In this document: positions 49,087-57,525 of the stretch, piece by piece
Position numbering within the stretch: the stretch's first letter is position 1
Layout of the letters: every line of letters begins with the position of its first letter
NCBI RefSeq assembly: GCF_036492635.1
Contig: NZ_AP025305.1
Span: 4,172,000 to 4,235,999 of the forward strand
DNA from: Aureibacter tunicatorum
GTDB lineage: Bacteria; Bacteroidota; Bacteroidia; Cytophagales; Cyclobacteriaceae
DNA: 64,000 nucleotides
Direction: 5' to 3'
The notes under the pieces: generated by a model
The model's input: the letters and a program-made list of their open reading frames with translations, nothing else
Told to the model about the DNA's origin: nothing
The model's database searches: none
Program-made: the position numbers and the translations under genes

Positions 49087-49122
49087 AAAAAGCGATTGCA
49101 AATACATGCAACCGCTTTTTTT
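49087..49122 (-). terminator. Terminator of the second TonB receptor gene
   Basis: A 14-bp stem with one mismatch (49087-49100 with 49107-49120, arm AAAAAGCGATTGCA), 6-base loop, followed on the minus strand by T-rich sequence. Confidence 0.85.
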
Positions 49123-49141
49123 GTTTATATTTTATATTCTC

Positions 49142-51703
49142 TTAGAAATTGGCTCTAACACCAACAGAAAATGTTCTTCCAAAACCATAGTTTATAGCAG
49201 GAGCTCCTAAGCCTCCATTATTATAATCTAGCATTTCGATGCCTTCAGCAATATACTCTGTATCAAGCAAGTTATAAACATTACCAAATAATGTTAGCTT
49301 AGTTGCTTTTAAGAACATCGTATAGCTTACTCTAGCATCAATCAGACTATAATTTTTCAACTTGGTTGTTTGACCATAATCATCTACTCTTGACTCCGGG
49401 TTGAAATCTGCGTAAAGATTTCCAAAGAAGTTATAGTCAGCACCGAATTTCAATCCTTTTACAACTTCATAATCCACGCCTAAAGCAAATGTTGTTTGCG
49501 CTGCATCACCTACTTTCAAATCTTCCAAATAAAGAGTCGCTGGATCATCCGGATTCAATATATTTTGCTGCTCATCCATGAAGTAAACGTTGTCCACGTT
49601 GTTTTTCCATCTCCAGTCTCCAATTGAAGCCATACCGGTAATTGTCAAAGTTTGGATTGGTTTATAATGGAAATCTATCTCGATACCTTTATGCAAAGCA
49701 TCCACACCCATTACGTTAGCCGCACCTCTTACTTCTCCAAAGTTAGCAGTTAATCTCATTGACTTATCCAACCAGTTCGTATAATACACGTTAACATTCG
49801 CGTTGAATTTCGAACTTCTGTAACCATAACCTAACTCAAAGCTTGAAACTTTTTCGTTAGCAGCCTCTTCGTTAATATTATTATCATATGTCGGGAATAC
49901 TGAATTCATGAATGGCGCTCTGGAAAAATACCCAGCATTTGCAAAGATGTTATGATGATCAGTCAAGTTATAGTTCGCGCCACCTTTTACTGAACCACCA
50001 AGGTAAGATGCATTATCTGATGTTTCGGTTCCTGAAGCATATGTGAAATAGTCAATTCTTTTATATGATGTATTAGAACCTGCGACATTGATAAAAGTAG
50101 AAAGCTTGTCTTTGCTGTATTCCAATTGAGCAAAAGCACCCTGCCAATTAACAATACCGTCATTGTTATAATTCACTTTGTCTCCTTCTTTTACAATACG
50201 CTCACCAGCACTTTCCATACCTCTATCTACTGCATGGCTAGCGCCTATTAGATCTCCAACTTCTTGGTAGTGTTGTCCTTTATAATATCTCAAATCCAAT
50301 CCTGTGCTTAATTTCAAATCACTAGTCAAATCCATTGAAAATTGAGACAATCCACCAACCCAAATGTGATTGTTTACTGAATTATACTGATAATGCTTAG
50401 CAGCTTCTCCCTTTTGATTATCATAAATCGACTGAGCATCCCATCTACCATTTTCATCAACAATATTATAACCACTTCCATTACTCCAATCCAAAGTAGT
50501 AATACCAGTACCATTTCCTCTACCTATTGAAGTATAAACCGTAGTATTCAATTCCATATTTTTCTCTCTATTAATTGTCCAATAGTGATTCAAATTGATT
50601 TGCGGTTTATGATATTTGTTATATCTCTGAGCGAAATCTTCTCCATTCAATGTTGTATGACCGTAATTTGCTCTTCTTTTATCTATGCCATTTTTCTCAG
50701 CGTACTCTTCATATTGCTTTTCAGTCCATTGATAATTAGCTCTTTGATTATGAGTTTGCGGAGCTCCAGTAGCAGTAAATGCCAAAGTGTGATTCTCATT
50801 GAATACTTTCGTAGCTGAAGCAAACCATGTATAACTTGAGAAATCAAGTCCTTCAACATAACCATTACCTCTTGTCGCTGAACCAGCCACAGTAAAAGCC
50901 CATCCATTATCCATCAAACCAGTAGATAATGACATTGCACCTTTAATCATGCCATCATTACCACCACCGATATATGCCGTACCGCCTTTTTTAGACTCTG
51001 CGCCTTTTGTCAATATATTGATTGTACCACCTACAGAAGGAATAGCCAACTTTGATGCTCCCAAACCTCTTTGCACCTGCATTGTTTGCGTTACATCCGA
51101 AAGCCCTGCCCAGTTAGACCAATACACTCGGCCATTTTCCATATCATTCACAGGAGCTCCATTTACCAATACACCAAGGTTTTCAGTAGAAAAACCTCTA
51201 ACATTGATTCTTGAATCTCCATATCCACCAGAACCTTTTGTAGTATACACACCTGGAGTTGACTTCAATACTTCTGGAAATTCCTGATTTCCTAATTTAG
51301 CTTCGATAAAATCGGCTTTCAAAGTAGATACAGCAACTGGAGTTTTTCTATCAATAGCGATATCCGCTATAACTTCTACTGCAGCCAAACTCACAGTCGA
51401 TGATGCCAAGTTAGCTGTTCCTAAGTTCACAGTTCCACCATTCGCATTAAAAGGAATAGTGTATGGCTCAAAACCAATGAAGCTCACTTCTAATTCTTGG
51501 TTGCCAGTTTCGTTTGTTACTACTTCGAAATTTCCGTCAAAGTCAGTAATATTACCATCTGTCGTCCCCTTAACTACAACATTGGCTCCGATAATACCCT
51601 CTCCCGAGTCACCATCCACTACCTTTCCTTTGATTACCGTTTGCGCGCTCGCAGTTACGCACATCATTAACAATGCGATAAAATTAAGTGTAAGAGTTTT
51701 CAT
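49142..51703 (-). CDS. TonB-dependent receptor, paralogue of the receptor at 44995
   Basis: Outer-membrane receptor of 853 residues. The ATG at 51703 gives a standard signal peptide (MKTLTLNFIALLMMCVTASAQ); the frame extends upstream to 51820 but that part is AT-rich read-through. Same order as its paralogue: CarboxypepD_reg domain (VIKGKVVDGDSGEGIIGANVV...), plug (INVRGFSTENLGVLVNGAPVNDMENG), barrel, terminal Phe (VRANF). Large blocks are nearly identical, such as DNNINEEAANEKVSSFELGYGYRSS against its counterpart. It has no lipoprotein partner downstream. The substrate is unknown. Confidence 0.95.
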   Translation of the reverse strand: MKTLTLNFIALLMMCVTASAQTVIKGKVVDGDSGEGIIGANVVVKGTTDGNITDFDGNFEVVTNETGNQELEVSFIGFEPYTIPFNANGGTVNLGTANLASSTVSLAAVEVIADIAIDRKTPVAVSTLKADFIEAKLGNQEFPEVLKSTPGVYTTKGSGGYGDSRINVRGFSTENLGVLVNGAPVNDMENGRVYWSNWAGLSDVTQTMQVQRGLGASKLAIPSVGGTINILTKGAESKKGGTAYIGGGNDGMIKGAMSLSTGLMDNGWAFTVAGSATRGNGYVEGLDFSSYTWFASATKVFNENHTLAFTATGAPQTHNQRANYQWTEKQYEEYAEKNGIDKRRANYGHTTLNGEDFAQRYNKYHKPQINLNHYWTINREKNMELNTTVYTSIGRGNGTGITTLDWSNGSGYNIVDENGRWDAQSIYDNQKGEAAKHYQYNSVNNHIWVGGLSQFSMDLTSDLKLSTGLDLRYYKGQHYQEVGDLIGASHAVDRGMESAGERIVKEGDKVNYNNDGIVNWQGAFAQLEYSKDKLSTFINVAGSNTSYKRIDYFTYASGTETSDNASYLGGSVKGGANYNLTDHHNIFANAGYFSRAPFMNSVFPTYDNNINEEAANEKVSSFELGYGYRSSKFNANVNVYYTNWLDKSMRLTANFGEVRGAANVMGVDALHKGIEIDFHYKPIQTLTITGMASIGDWRWKNNVDNVYFMDEQQNILNPDDPATLYLEDLKVGDAAQTTFALGVDYEVVKGLKFGADYNFFGNLYADFNPESRVDDYGQTTKLKNYSLIDARVSYTMFLKATKLTLFGNVYNLLDTEYIAEGIEMLDYNNGGLGAPAINYGFGRTFSVGVRANF

Positions 51704-51742
51704 GCGTCTACTTAAAATCAAGTAAAATTTCATTAACTGACG

Positions 51743-51773
51743 CAAAATTAATATCGTATTTGATTCATAAATA
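51743..51773 (-). promoter_or_regulatory. Candidate promoter of the second TonB receptor
   Basis: The minus strand has TAATTTTG (51743-51750), a full TAnnTTTG match, 40 bases before the ATG as in the paralogue. The upstream box at the expected 19-base distance is only TATT (51770-51773), a weak match. Confidence 0.35.
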
Positions 51774-52079
51774 GAATAAATGATTATCAAAAACGAAAGA
51801 AAAAAAAACTTAGTTAACAATTAATTAACATTGATTAGTTGATTTTAACATTTTATAAGTAATTGAATTACAATATTTAATAATATTTATACGTTAGAAA
51901 GATCATTTAAAAAATTAATTTAAGTCAAAAAAATATTTATATATATTAAAATTAAACACTCAATATTACGACAGATTAACTTTAATTTTACAATACATAA
52001 AATAAAGCACATCTAAACGAGAATTCCATATTGTTAAATTATGTTACACGAAAATTAACTTGATAATCATTGATGAATT
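51774..52079. other. AT-rich divergent region upstream of rfbC
   Basis: About 300 very AT-rich bases with no ORF, terminator or repeat; it separates the divergent receptor and rfbC promoters. Confidence 0.4.
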
Positions 52080-52110
52080 TCTGTTTTAAATCGCATTGTT
52101 TATATATTTG
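52080..52110 (+). promoter_or_regulatory. Candidate rfbC promoter
   Basis: TCTG (52080-52083) and TATATTTG (52103-52110, a full TAnnTTTG match) are separated by 19 bases. The ATG follows about 20 bases later, giving a short leader. Confidence 0.45.
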
Positions 52111-52129
52111 AGCAATCACTCTAATTATT

Positions 52130-52672
52130 ATGAACATCATAGAGACAGACATAGAAGGGCTGGTTGAAATTTATCCCAGTATTTTCAAAGATGACAGAGG
52201 TTATTTTTTCGAATCATATCAACAAGAAAAACTAAACGAGGGTGGAATTCCACCAAACTTTGTCCAAGACAACCAATCTTTTTCGTTAAAAGGAACGGTT
52301 AGAGGTTTGCATTTGCAAAAAGAGCCATGGGCTCAAGGAAAATTAGTCCGAGTTGTCAAAGGCAAAGTCCTGGATGTTGTTGTTGATCTTAGGCCTCTCT
52401 CTAGCACTTTTGGCCAATCGAGATCATTCGTGCTTGACGATTCAAAAAATAATATGCTTTATGTCCCTGAAGGCTTTGCCCATGGTTTTTCAGCATTGGA
52501 AGATTCTATCTTTCATTACAAATGCACCAATTATTACAACAAAGCATCCGAGTCGGGAATCATTTGGAATGACAGCACTTTAAATATCGACTGGAAGGTC
52601 GACAACCCAATTGTATCTGATAAGGACATGCAACTTTTATCTTTTGCTGAATTCAAAGCAACTTTGTTTTAA
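52130..52672 (+). CDS. rfbC: dTDP-4-dehydrorhamnose 3,5-epimerase
   Basis: Cupin-fold epimerase of the dTDP-L-rhamnose pathway, which inverts C3 and C5 of dTDP-4-keto-6-deoxyglucose. The 180 residues include FKDDRGYFFESY, FVQDNQSFS, the catalytic His in GTVRGLHLQ, VRVVKGKVLDVVVDLR, and the YVPEGFAHGFSAL turn with the catalytic Tyr further on (KCTNYY). Other rfb genes are absent here, so it may serve a scattered pathway. It lies 13 bp before an SDR gene and is probably co-transcribed. Confidence 0.95.
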   Translation: MNIIETDIEGLVEIYPSIFKDDRGYFFESYQQEKLNEGGIPPNFVQDNQSFSLKGTVRGLHLQKEPWAQGKLVRVVKGKVLDVVVDLRPLSSTFGQSRSFVLDDSKNNMLYVPEGFAHGFSALEDSIFHYKCTNYYNKASESGIIWNDSTLNIDWKVDNPIVSDKDMQLLSFAEFKATLF

Positions 52673-52685
52673 TTAAATTCTCCCC

Positions 52686-53651
52686 ATGATATTAATTACA
52701 GGAGCGACAGGACTGGTTGGTTATCATCTAGTCAAGGAAATGGCATCAAGAAACCTGAAGTTCAAGTGTTTGAAAAGAAAAAGTAGCGACACTAGCATTT
52801 TCGGCGGCCTCGAAAACAAGATCGAGTGGATTGAAGCTGACTTGCTAGATCCATTGTCACTCATTGAAGCTACAAAAGACACTCAAACAATCATCCACTT
52901 GGGAGCCATAGTCTCTTTCGACAAGAATGATAAGGAAAATCTTATCAATACTAATATTGAAGGAACAGCTAATTTAGTCAATGCCTCTCTTGAAAATAAA
53001 GCATCAAGGTTCATACACCTAAGCTCCATAGCCGCTCTTGGAAAAAATGCAAAATCGAACGTAATTAATGAATCAAACAAATGGGAAGAAAACTCCAATG
53101 AAGCAAGCACTTACGCGAAAAGCAAACATCTTGCGGAATTGGAAGTGTGGCGAGCGCATGCTGAAGGGCTTAACTGCCTTGTTTTGAATCCATCGGTAAT
53201 ACTAGGAAACCACCCTAATGGACGAAGCAGCAGCCAACTGCTTGGTTATATCAAAAGAGGCAATAGAATCTTCCCTGAAGGCCAACTTCATTATGTGGAT
53301 GTCTCAGATGTCATCAAAGTAATTTTAAATGCTATCGATTCCGAAAATAACGGTGAAAGATATATTGTAAGCGCTGGAAAGGTCGATTATGCACATTTCT
53401 TCAAAGCTTGCATGGCGTCAATAGGCTCAACTAAAAATGCGATCATTATTAGCAGGCCGATCTTGAAACTGGCATATTATGTGGAGTCAATTATCAAGAC
53501 TATAACAAGACAACCACAGAAACTCACTAAAGAAATGACAAAGCTTTCAAGACACTCTGTCACATATGACAATAGCAAAGTCAAAAAAGACTTCAACATA
53601 TCCTTCACCTCCCTAGATAAAGCTCTTGAAAAATACTTTAAAAAATATTGA
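52686..53651 (+). CDS. Extended short-chain dehydrogenase / NAD-dependent epimerase-like protein
   Basis: Soluble NAD(P)-binding protein of 321 residues. The nucleotide motif is GATGLVG at residues 6-12, and the catalytic YxxxK is YAKSK near residue 140 (ASTYAKSKHLAE), with an upstream Ser in LSSIAALG. These are the marks of an extended SDR acting on nucleotide sugars or related compounds. The C-terminal substrate domain is variable (CMASIGSTKNAIIISRPI). Because it follows rfbC by 13 bp, a role in sugar or lipid modification is likely; the specific substrate is not shown. Confidence 0.85.
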   Translation: MILITGATGLVGYHLVKEMASRNLKFKCLKRKSSDTSIFGGLENKIEWIEADLLDPLSLIEATKDTQTIIHLGAIVSFDKNDKENLINTNIEGTANLVNASLENKASRFIHLSSIAALGKNAKSNVINESNKWEENSNEASTYAKSKHLAELEVWRAHAEGLNCLVLNPSVILGNHPNGRSSSQLLGYIKRGNRIFPEGQLHYVDVSDVIKVILNAIDSENNGERYIVSAGKVDYAHFFKACMASIGSTKNAIIISRPILKLAYYVESIIKTITRQPQKLTKEMTKLSRHSVTYDNSKVKKDFNISFTSLDKALEKYFKKY

Positions 53652-53974
53652 CACAAAAGCTTGACATTGCCAGCGTAATTTGAAATATTTAGTATATTTA
53701 TATCAATAAAGATATACAAAGAAGCCAGCAACCAATCAAAAAGTCGCAGCTTCAACTTAAGTAATACAATTTACTGACAGGCAAACACAAATGGATTTCG
53801 TGCGAAAACATGATGTATTGAATATCATTAATTTACCTTAAAAAGACACTTTAGGCAATACATTCAAAATTAAGAAAGCACGCTGTATACTTTTGATAAA
53901 ATGTATACGTATATAATTTATTACAATATTTTAAGCTGCAAAGCTTGAATCTATTTAGAGAGCAACTATTTAGG
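53652..53974. other. AT-rich intergenic region upstream of the TPR gene
   Basis: About 320 bases with no ORF and no strong terminator. A TTTTG near 53891-53895 followed 18 bases on by TAATTTAT is a weak promoter candidate for the TPR-synthase pair. A GTATAC repeat (53885 and 53903) was noticed but not explained. Confidence 0.4.
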
Positions 53975-55381
53975 ATGACTAACAACTTTGAAAATACAGA
54001 TGACAATAAATTGCTGATCAAGGACTTTGAAAACTCTATACAAAATCAAGAGCCTTGCTTTTTCAGCTTTGAATCTTTTGAAGTCATCATCGAGCATTAT
54101 CTCGAACAGGGAAAGTACAATATTGCCCTCAAAGCTTGCCATATGGCCAAAGAGCAACACCCTTTCACCTCCGAGATACTAACGCTAGAAGCACAAGTCC
54201 TTCACAACTTAGGCAACTATGACGAAGCCTTGGAGATACTTGAGTATGTCAATACGATACATCCTTCTGATTCTGAGGCTTCCGTCATCAAAGGCAATAT
54301 TTTACAGTCATTGGGCCAGATCAAAGCGGCATTGGAAGCTTATGAAAGCGCGCTTGCTTATGCTGAGGAAAAAGACGACATATACTTCCAAATTGGATAT
54401 TGCCACCAGTCTCAAATGAGTTTTCCCAAAGCTATCGAAGCATATAAGCATGCCTTGGAACTGAACATAAAAAACGAGAATGCTCTATTTGAAATGGCAT
54501 TTTGCTATGATGCGTTGGGCAAATTGGAATCAAGCATAGAATACTATCAAAAGTTCATAGACAACGATCCCTATTCTCATCAAGCTTGGTATAATCTAGG
54601 CATAGTTTATGAAAAGCTAGAAAATTATAAAAAGGCAATATGGGCATATGAATACGCAACTCTTATTAATGACAATTTCGCTGCGGCTTTTTTCAACTTA
54701 GGCAAAGCCTATTGTGCTACTGAAGAGTTTGAAATGTCTTTGAAAAGCTTTTCCGAATCCATTAAAATCGAAGGCCCTAATTCCGAAACATATACTGAGA
54801 TCGCTATTACTTATCAAATGCTCAAGGATTATGAGCAAGCGATCAAACTATTCCAAAGAGCTATAAAACTTGACGATTTCTATGCTAAGCCATGGCATGG
54901 CATGGGAGATTGCCTTGCCGAACTCAACAAACACAATGAAGCAATTCATTTCTTCAAAAAAGCCATTAAACTGGATTATGACAATCCGGGTTATTGGAAG
55001 TCATTAGCCAAATCGGAGTATCATACTGGCCATACAGTAGCTAGTTTGGAGGCTTATGAAGAGGCTGTTGTGCTAAATCCTAATGATGAAGAAACTTGGC
55101 TTAATTGGTCATATATATATTACGAGCAAGGTGAATACGATAAATCAATAGAGATATTACAAGCATCTATTGAAGAAATAACAGAATGCGCTTCGCTTCA
55201 TTACCGCCTGTCCGCATACTTGATTAGCGCAGGAAAATTGAAGCAAGCTTATAATTGTCTGCAAAATGCTTTAACTTTGGATTTTGACAAACATATTGAA
55301 ATCTTTGACTTCAATCCAGAATTGATGCATCAAAGTGATTTATCCAGAATTATTGACCAGTACAGAAAAAAGAACCTTTAA
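53975..55381 (+). CDS. TPR-repeat protein coupled to phosphosulfolactate synthase
   Basis: A 468-residue soluble protein from the ATG at 53975; an in-frame TTG at 53945 is less likely. It is built of about eleven tetratricopeptide repeats, with the TPR pattern A-x-x-A-Y/F-x-x-A-L in, for example, NYDEALEILEYVNTIHPSD, AIEAYKHALELNIKNE, AIKLFQRAIKLDDFYAKP and AIHFFKKAIKLDYDNPG. A binding scaffold is implied. Its last base is the first base of the following comA-type gene (TAATG), so translation is coupled and the two proteins are likely made together. Its partner is unknown. Confidence 0.88.
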   Translation: MTNNFENTDDNKLLIKDFENSIQNQEPCFFSFESFEVIIEHYLEQGKYNIALKACHMAKEQHPFTSEILTLEAQVLHNLGNYDEALEILEYVNTIHPSDSEASVIKGNILQSLGQIKAALEAYESALAYAEEKDDIYFQIGYCHQSQMSFPKAIEAYKHALELNIKNENALFEMAFCYDALGKLESSIEYYQKFIDNDPYSHQAWYNLGIVYEKLENYKKAIWAYEYATLINDNFAAAFFNLGKAYCATEEFEMSLKSFSESIKIEGPNSETYTEIAITYQMLKDYEQAIKLFQRAIKLDDFYAKPWHGMGDCLAELNKHNEAIHFFKKAIKLDYDNPGYWKSLAKSEYHTGHTVASLEAYEEAVVLNPNDEETWLNWSYIYYEQGEYDKSIEILQASIEEITECASLHYRLSAYLISAGKLKQAYNCLQNALTLDFDKHIEIFDFNPELMHQSDLSRIIDQYRKKNL

Positions 55382-56163
55382 TGAATTATTTTTTAACAGA
55401 CTTACCGGAAAGGACTCATAAGCCTCGCCAGTCGGGCTTTACTATGGCCATGGACAAGGGGTTGAGCCTAAGGGAAGTCGAGGACTTCCTTAGCGTAGCA
55501 GGAGAATATACCGATATAGTGAAATTTGGCTTTGGAACCTCATTCGTTACACCAAACCTTAAAGAAAAGATAAACCTTTACAAAAGCGCGGGAATACCAA
55601 CATACTTCGGAGGAACTCTATTCGAAGCATTTGTAATTAGAAACCAATTCGAGGACTATATCAAAGTTCTAGAGAAATACGGCATGGAATACGCTGAAGT
55701 ATCCGATGGCTCTATTGAAATGGATCATGATATAAAATGCGAATACATCAACAAGCTTTCAAAGCATTGCACTGTATTGTCTGAAGTTGGATCCAAAGAT
55801 GCTGAAAAAATCATACCTCCATACAAGTGGATCGCTCAAATGCAAGCTGAACTTGACGCAGGCTCTTGGAAAGTTATCGGAGAAGCCAGAGAAGGTGGAA
55901 ACGTTGGCTTGTTCAGATCAAGCGGTGAGGTTAGATCCGGGTTAGTAGAAGAGATTTTGACGCAAATACCTTTTGAAAAAATCATCTGGGAAGCTCCACA
56001 AAAAGCGCAACAGGTTTGGTTTATCAAACTGTTGGGCGCAAACGTAAATCTAGGGAATATCGCTCCAAACGAAGTTATACCTTTAGAGACCTTAAGACTC
56101 GGTCTAAGAGGAGATACATTCATGGACTTCTTGGACATCGACTCCAATGAAATAACAAGATAA
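55381..56163 (+). CDS. Phosphosulfolactate synthase (ComA family)
   Basis: Enzyme that joins phosphoenolpyruvate and sulfite to give (2R)-phospho-3-sulfolactate. The TIM-barrel of 260 residues has the family motifs: RQSGFTMAMDKGLS near residue 18, DIVKFGFGTSF near 46, PTYFGGTLFEAF near 76, YAEVSDGSIEM near 106 and REGGNVGLFRSSGEVR near 178, followed by IIWEAPQKAQQVWFI. In archaea it starts coenzyme M synthesis; in Bacteroidota its product could feed sulfonate metabolism such as cysteate for sulfonolipids. No other pathway gene is near. A terminator follows. Confidence 0.9.
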   Translation: MNYFLTDLPERTHKPRQSGFTMAMDKGLSLREVEDFLSVAGEYTDIVKFGFGTSFVTPNLKEKINLYKSAGIPTYFGGTLFEAFVIRNQFEDYIKVLEKYGMEYAEVSDGSIEMDHDIKCEYINKLSKHCTVLSEVGSKDAEKIIPPYKWIAQMQAELDAGSWKVIGEAREGGNVGLFRSSGEVRSGLVEEILTQIPFEKIIWEAPQKAQQVWFIKLLGANVNLGNIAPNEVIPLETLRLGLRGDTFMDFLDIDSNEITR

Positions 56164-56184
56164 ACAATTCAATTCCATAATATT

Positions 56185-56219
56185 AAAGCCGGAAAAATTT
56201 CCGGCTTTTTTTATTTTTC
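56185..56219 (+). terminator. Terminator of the TPR-phosphosulfolactate synthase unit
   Basis: Perfect 11-bp stem AAAGCCGGAAA / TTTCCGGCTTT (56185-56195 with 56198-56208), tight loop, followed by TTTTATTTTTC. Confidence 0.9.
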
Positions 56220-56242
56220 ACCCACAAACAAACTACAGAGAT

Positions 56243-56959
56243 ATGAGAAATCGTATCATGGAATACTTTGAAGAAGAACCTCATTTCGATTACAGAGGCG
56301 CAAACCCTACCAGAATCGAAGGGTTCAGCGATGCTATTTTCGCATTTTCATTGACCTTGTTGGTTGTCTCATTAGAAGTTCCTAAAAGTTTCAATGAGCT
56401 TATGGAAATTTTTAAAGGTATATTTTCATTTGGAATCAGTTCTTTACTGCTTTTCTTGATTTGGCGAGAACACTATATTTTTTTCCTAAGGTATGGCATT
56501 CGAAATCGACAAATTGTAAACCTAAATTTCATTTTGCTCTTTATTGTCATATTCTATGTGTACCCGCTCAAATTTTTATTCACTTACCTTATTGACAATG
56601 TCTTTTTTCAGAATACTTCTTATATATTAAACTCCAATGAGCTGTCCAAGCTCATCAATATTTATTCTTTTGGAGCTTTCGCAATTTTTGGAATATTCGC
56701 CCTCATGCATTGGCACGTCCTTAAGACAAAAGAAAGCCTTAATCTAAATCCCTTTGAGCTTTTCGAAACCCGATTCAGCTTAGCAAAAAACATTTATTTA
56801 ATGCTAATCCCTGCTTTTACCTCCATATTAAATTCATTATTTGACAGTACTTGGTTCCTCTATCTATTTTTTCTATACTTCGGAGTGTTCCTTAAAAGCT
56901 TATTATTCAAAAACAAAAGACAAAGGCTAATTAACAACCTATTACTCTCCGACAAGTAG
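56243..56959 (+). CDS. TMEM175-family (DUF1211) potassium channel
   Basis: Integral membrane protein of 238 residues with six hydrophobic helices. The family signature R-x-E-x-FSD-x-x-FA-x-x-x-TLL is seen as RIEGFSDAIFAFSLTLLV at residues 24-41; this forms the pore of the TMEM175 tetramer in bacteria. A second characteristic helix is ISSLLLFLIWREHYIFF. The protein therefore is probably a K+-permeable channel of a type unrelated to the classic filter channel at 581. It starts 80 bases after a terminator and stands alone. Confidence 0.9.
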   Translation: MRNRIMEYFEEEPHFDYRGANPTRIEGFSDAIFAFSLTLLVVSLEVPKSFNELMEIFKGIFSFGISSLLLFLIWREHYIFFLRYGIRNRQIVNLNFILLFIVIFYVYPLKFLFTYLIDNVFFQNTSYILNSNELSKLINIYSFGAFAIFGIFALMHWHVLKTKESLNLNPFELFETRFSLAKNIYLMLIPAFTSILNSLFDSTWFLYLFFLYFGVFLKSLLFKNKRQRLINNLLLSDK

Positions 56960-57041
56960 AGTCAGCATATTTAAGACATTCTTCCCTCTGATTATTCGTA
57001 TCCCCCTTCATATAAAGGAAAAATATCCATCGACCATTAAA

Positions 57042-57097
57042 AACTAAAAAATTAGTTATAAAATTAAACTTTTAGTTGCTTAACTAAGTTTTTAGTT
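57042..57097 (+). promoter_or_regulatory. Two matching dyad operators upstream of the BlaI-type gene
   Basis: Two copies of AACTAA-N4-TTAGTT: 57042-57057 (spacer AAAA) and 57082-57097 (spacer GTTT). Their centres are 40 bases apart, close to four helical turns, so two repressor dimers would bind the same DNA face. An extra half-site TTAGTT is at 57072-57077. They end 28 bases before the repressor gene's ATG, the position expected for autoregulation. Confidence 0.7.
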
Positions 57098-57124
57098 ACA
57101 TATTGAGTTATCAAAATTTATAAA

Positions 57125-57502
57125 ATGAAAAAGACAAATAATTTAACTAAAGCTGAAGAGCAAGTAATGCAAGTGTTGTGGATGAATGAAAAAGGTTTTG
57201 TAAAAGATCTCATCAAACACCTGCCAGACAATCCTGCATATAACACTGTGTCCACAATCATTCGAATATTGGAAAAAAAAGGATTTGTATCTCATAAAAC
57301 ATACGGAAAATCACATGAATACTATCCATTAATCACAAAAGACGAGTATAGAAAAACGTTTTTAAAAAAATTCGTTGAGGATTATTTCAGTGGATCTTTC
57401 AAAGGCCTTGTTTCGTTTTTCGCTAAAGAAGAAAACATTGACATCAAAGACTTGGAAAAAATATTAGATGAAATTTCATCTAAAGACAAGCCTAATAATT
57501 AA
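57125..57502 (+). CDS. BlaI/MecI/CopY-family repressor
   Basis: A 125-residue winged-helix repressor. The BlaI pattern is clear: LTKAEEQVMQVLWMNEKGFVKDLIKHL at the start, the DNA-recognition helix in PAYNTVSTIIRILEKKGFVSHKTYGKSHEYYPL and a helical dimerisation tail in which BlaR1-type proteases cut related repressors. The gene is followed after 23 bases by a BlaR1-type gene, and is preceded by two dyad operators, so self-regulated expression is very likely. No beta-lactamase or mec gene is in the window; the regulated target is unknown. Confidence 0.93.
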   Translation: MKKTNNLTKAEEQVMQVLWMNEKGFVKDLIKHLPDNPAYNTVSTIIRILEKKGFVSHKTYGKSHEYYPLITKDEYRKTFLKKFVEDYFSGSFKGLVSFFAKEENIDIKDLEKILDEISSKDKPNN

Positions 57503-57525
57503 TAAATATTCCTTTAAAAAAGCTT

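Noticed and set aside
51704-51820. N-terminal extension of the second TonB receptor to 51820
   Set aside because: The ATG at 51703 gives a normal signal peptide; the extension is AT-rich and covers the promoter.
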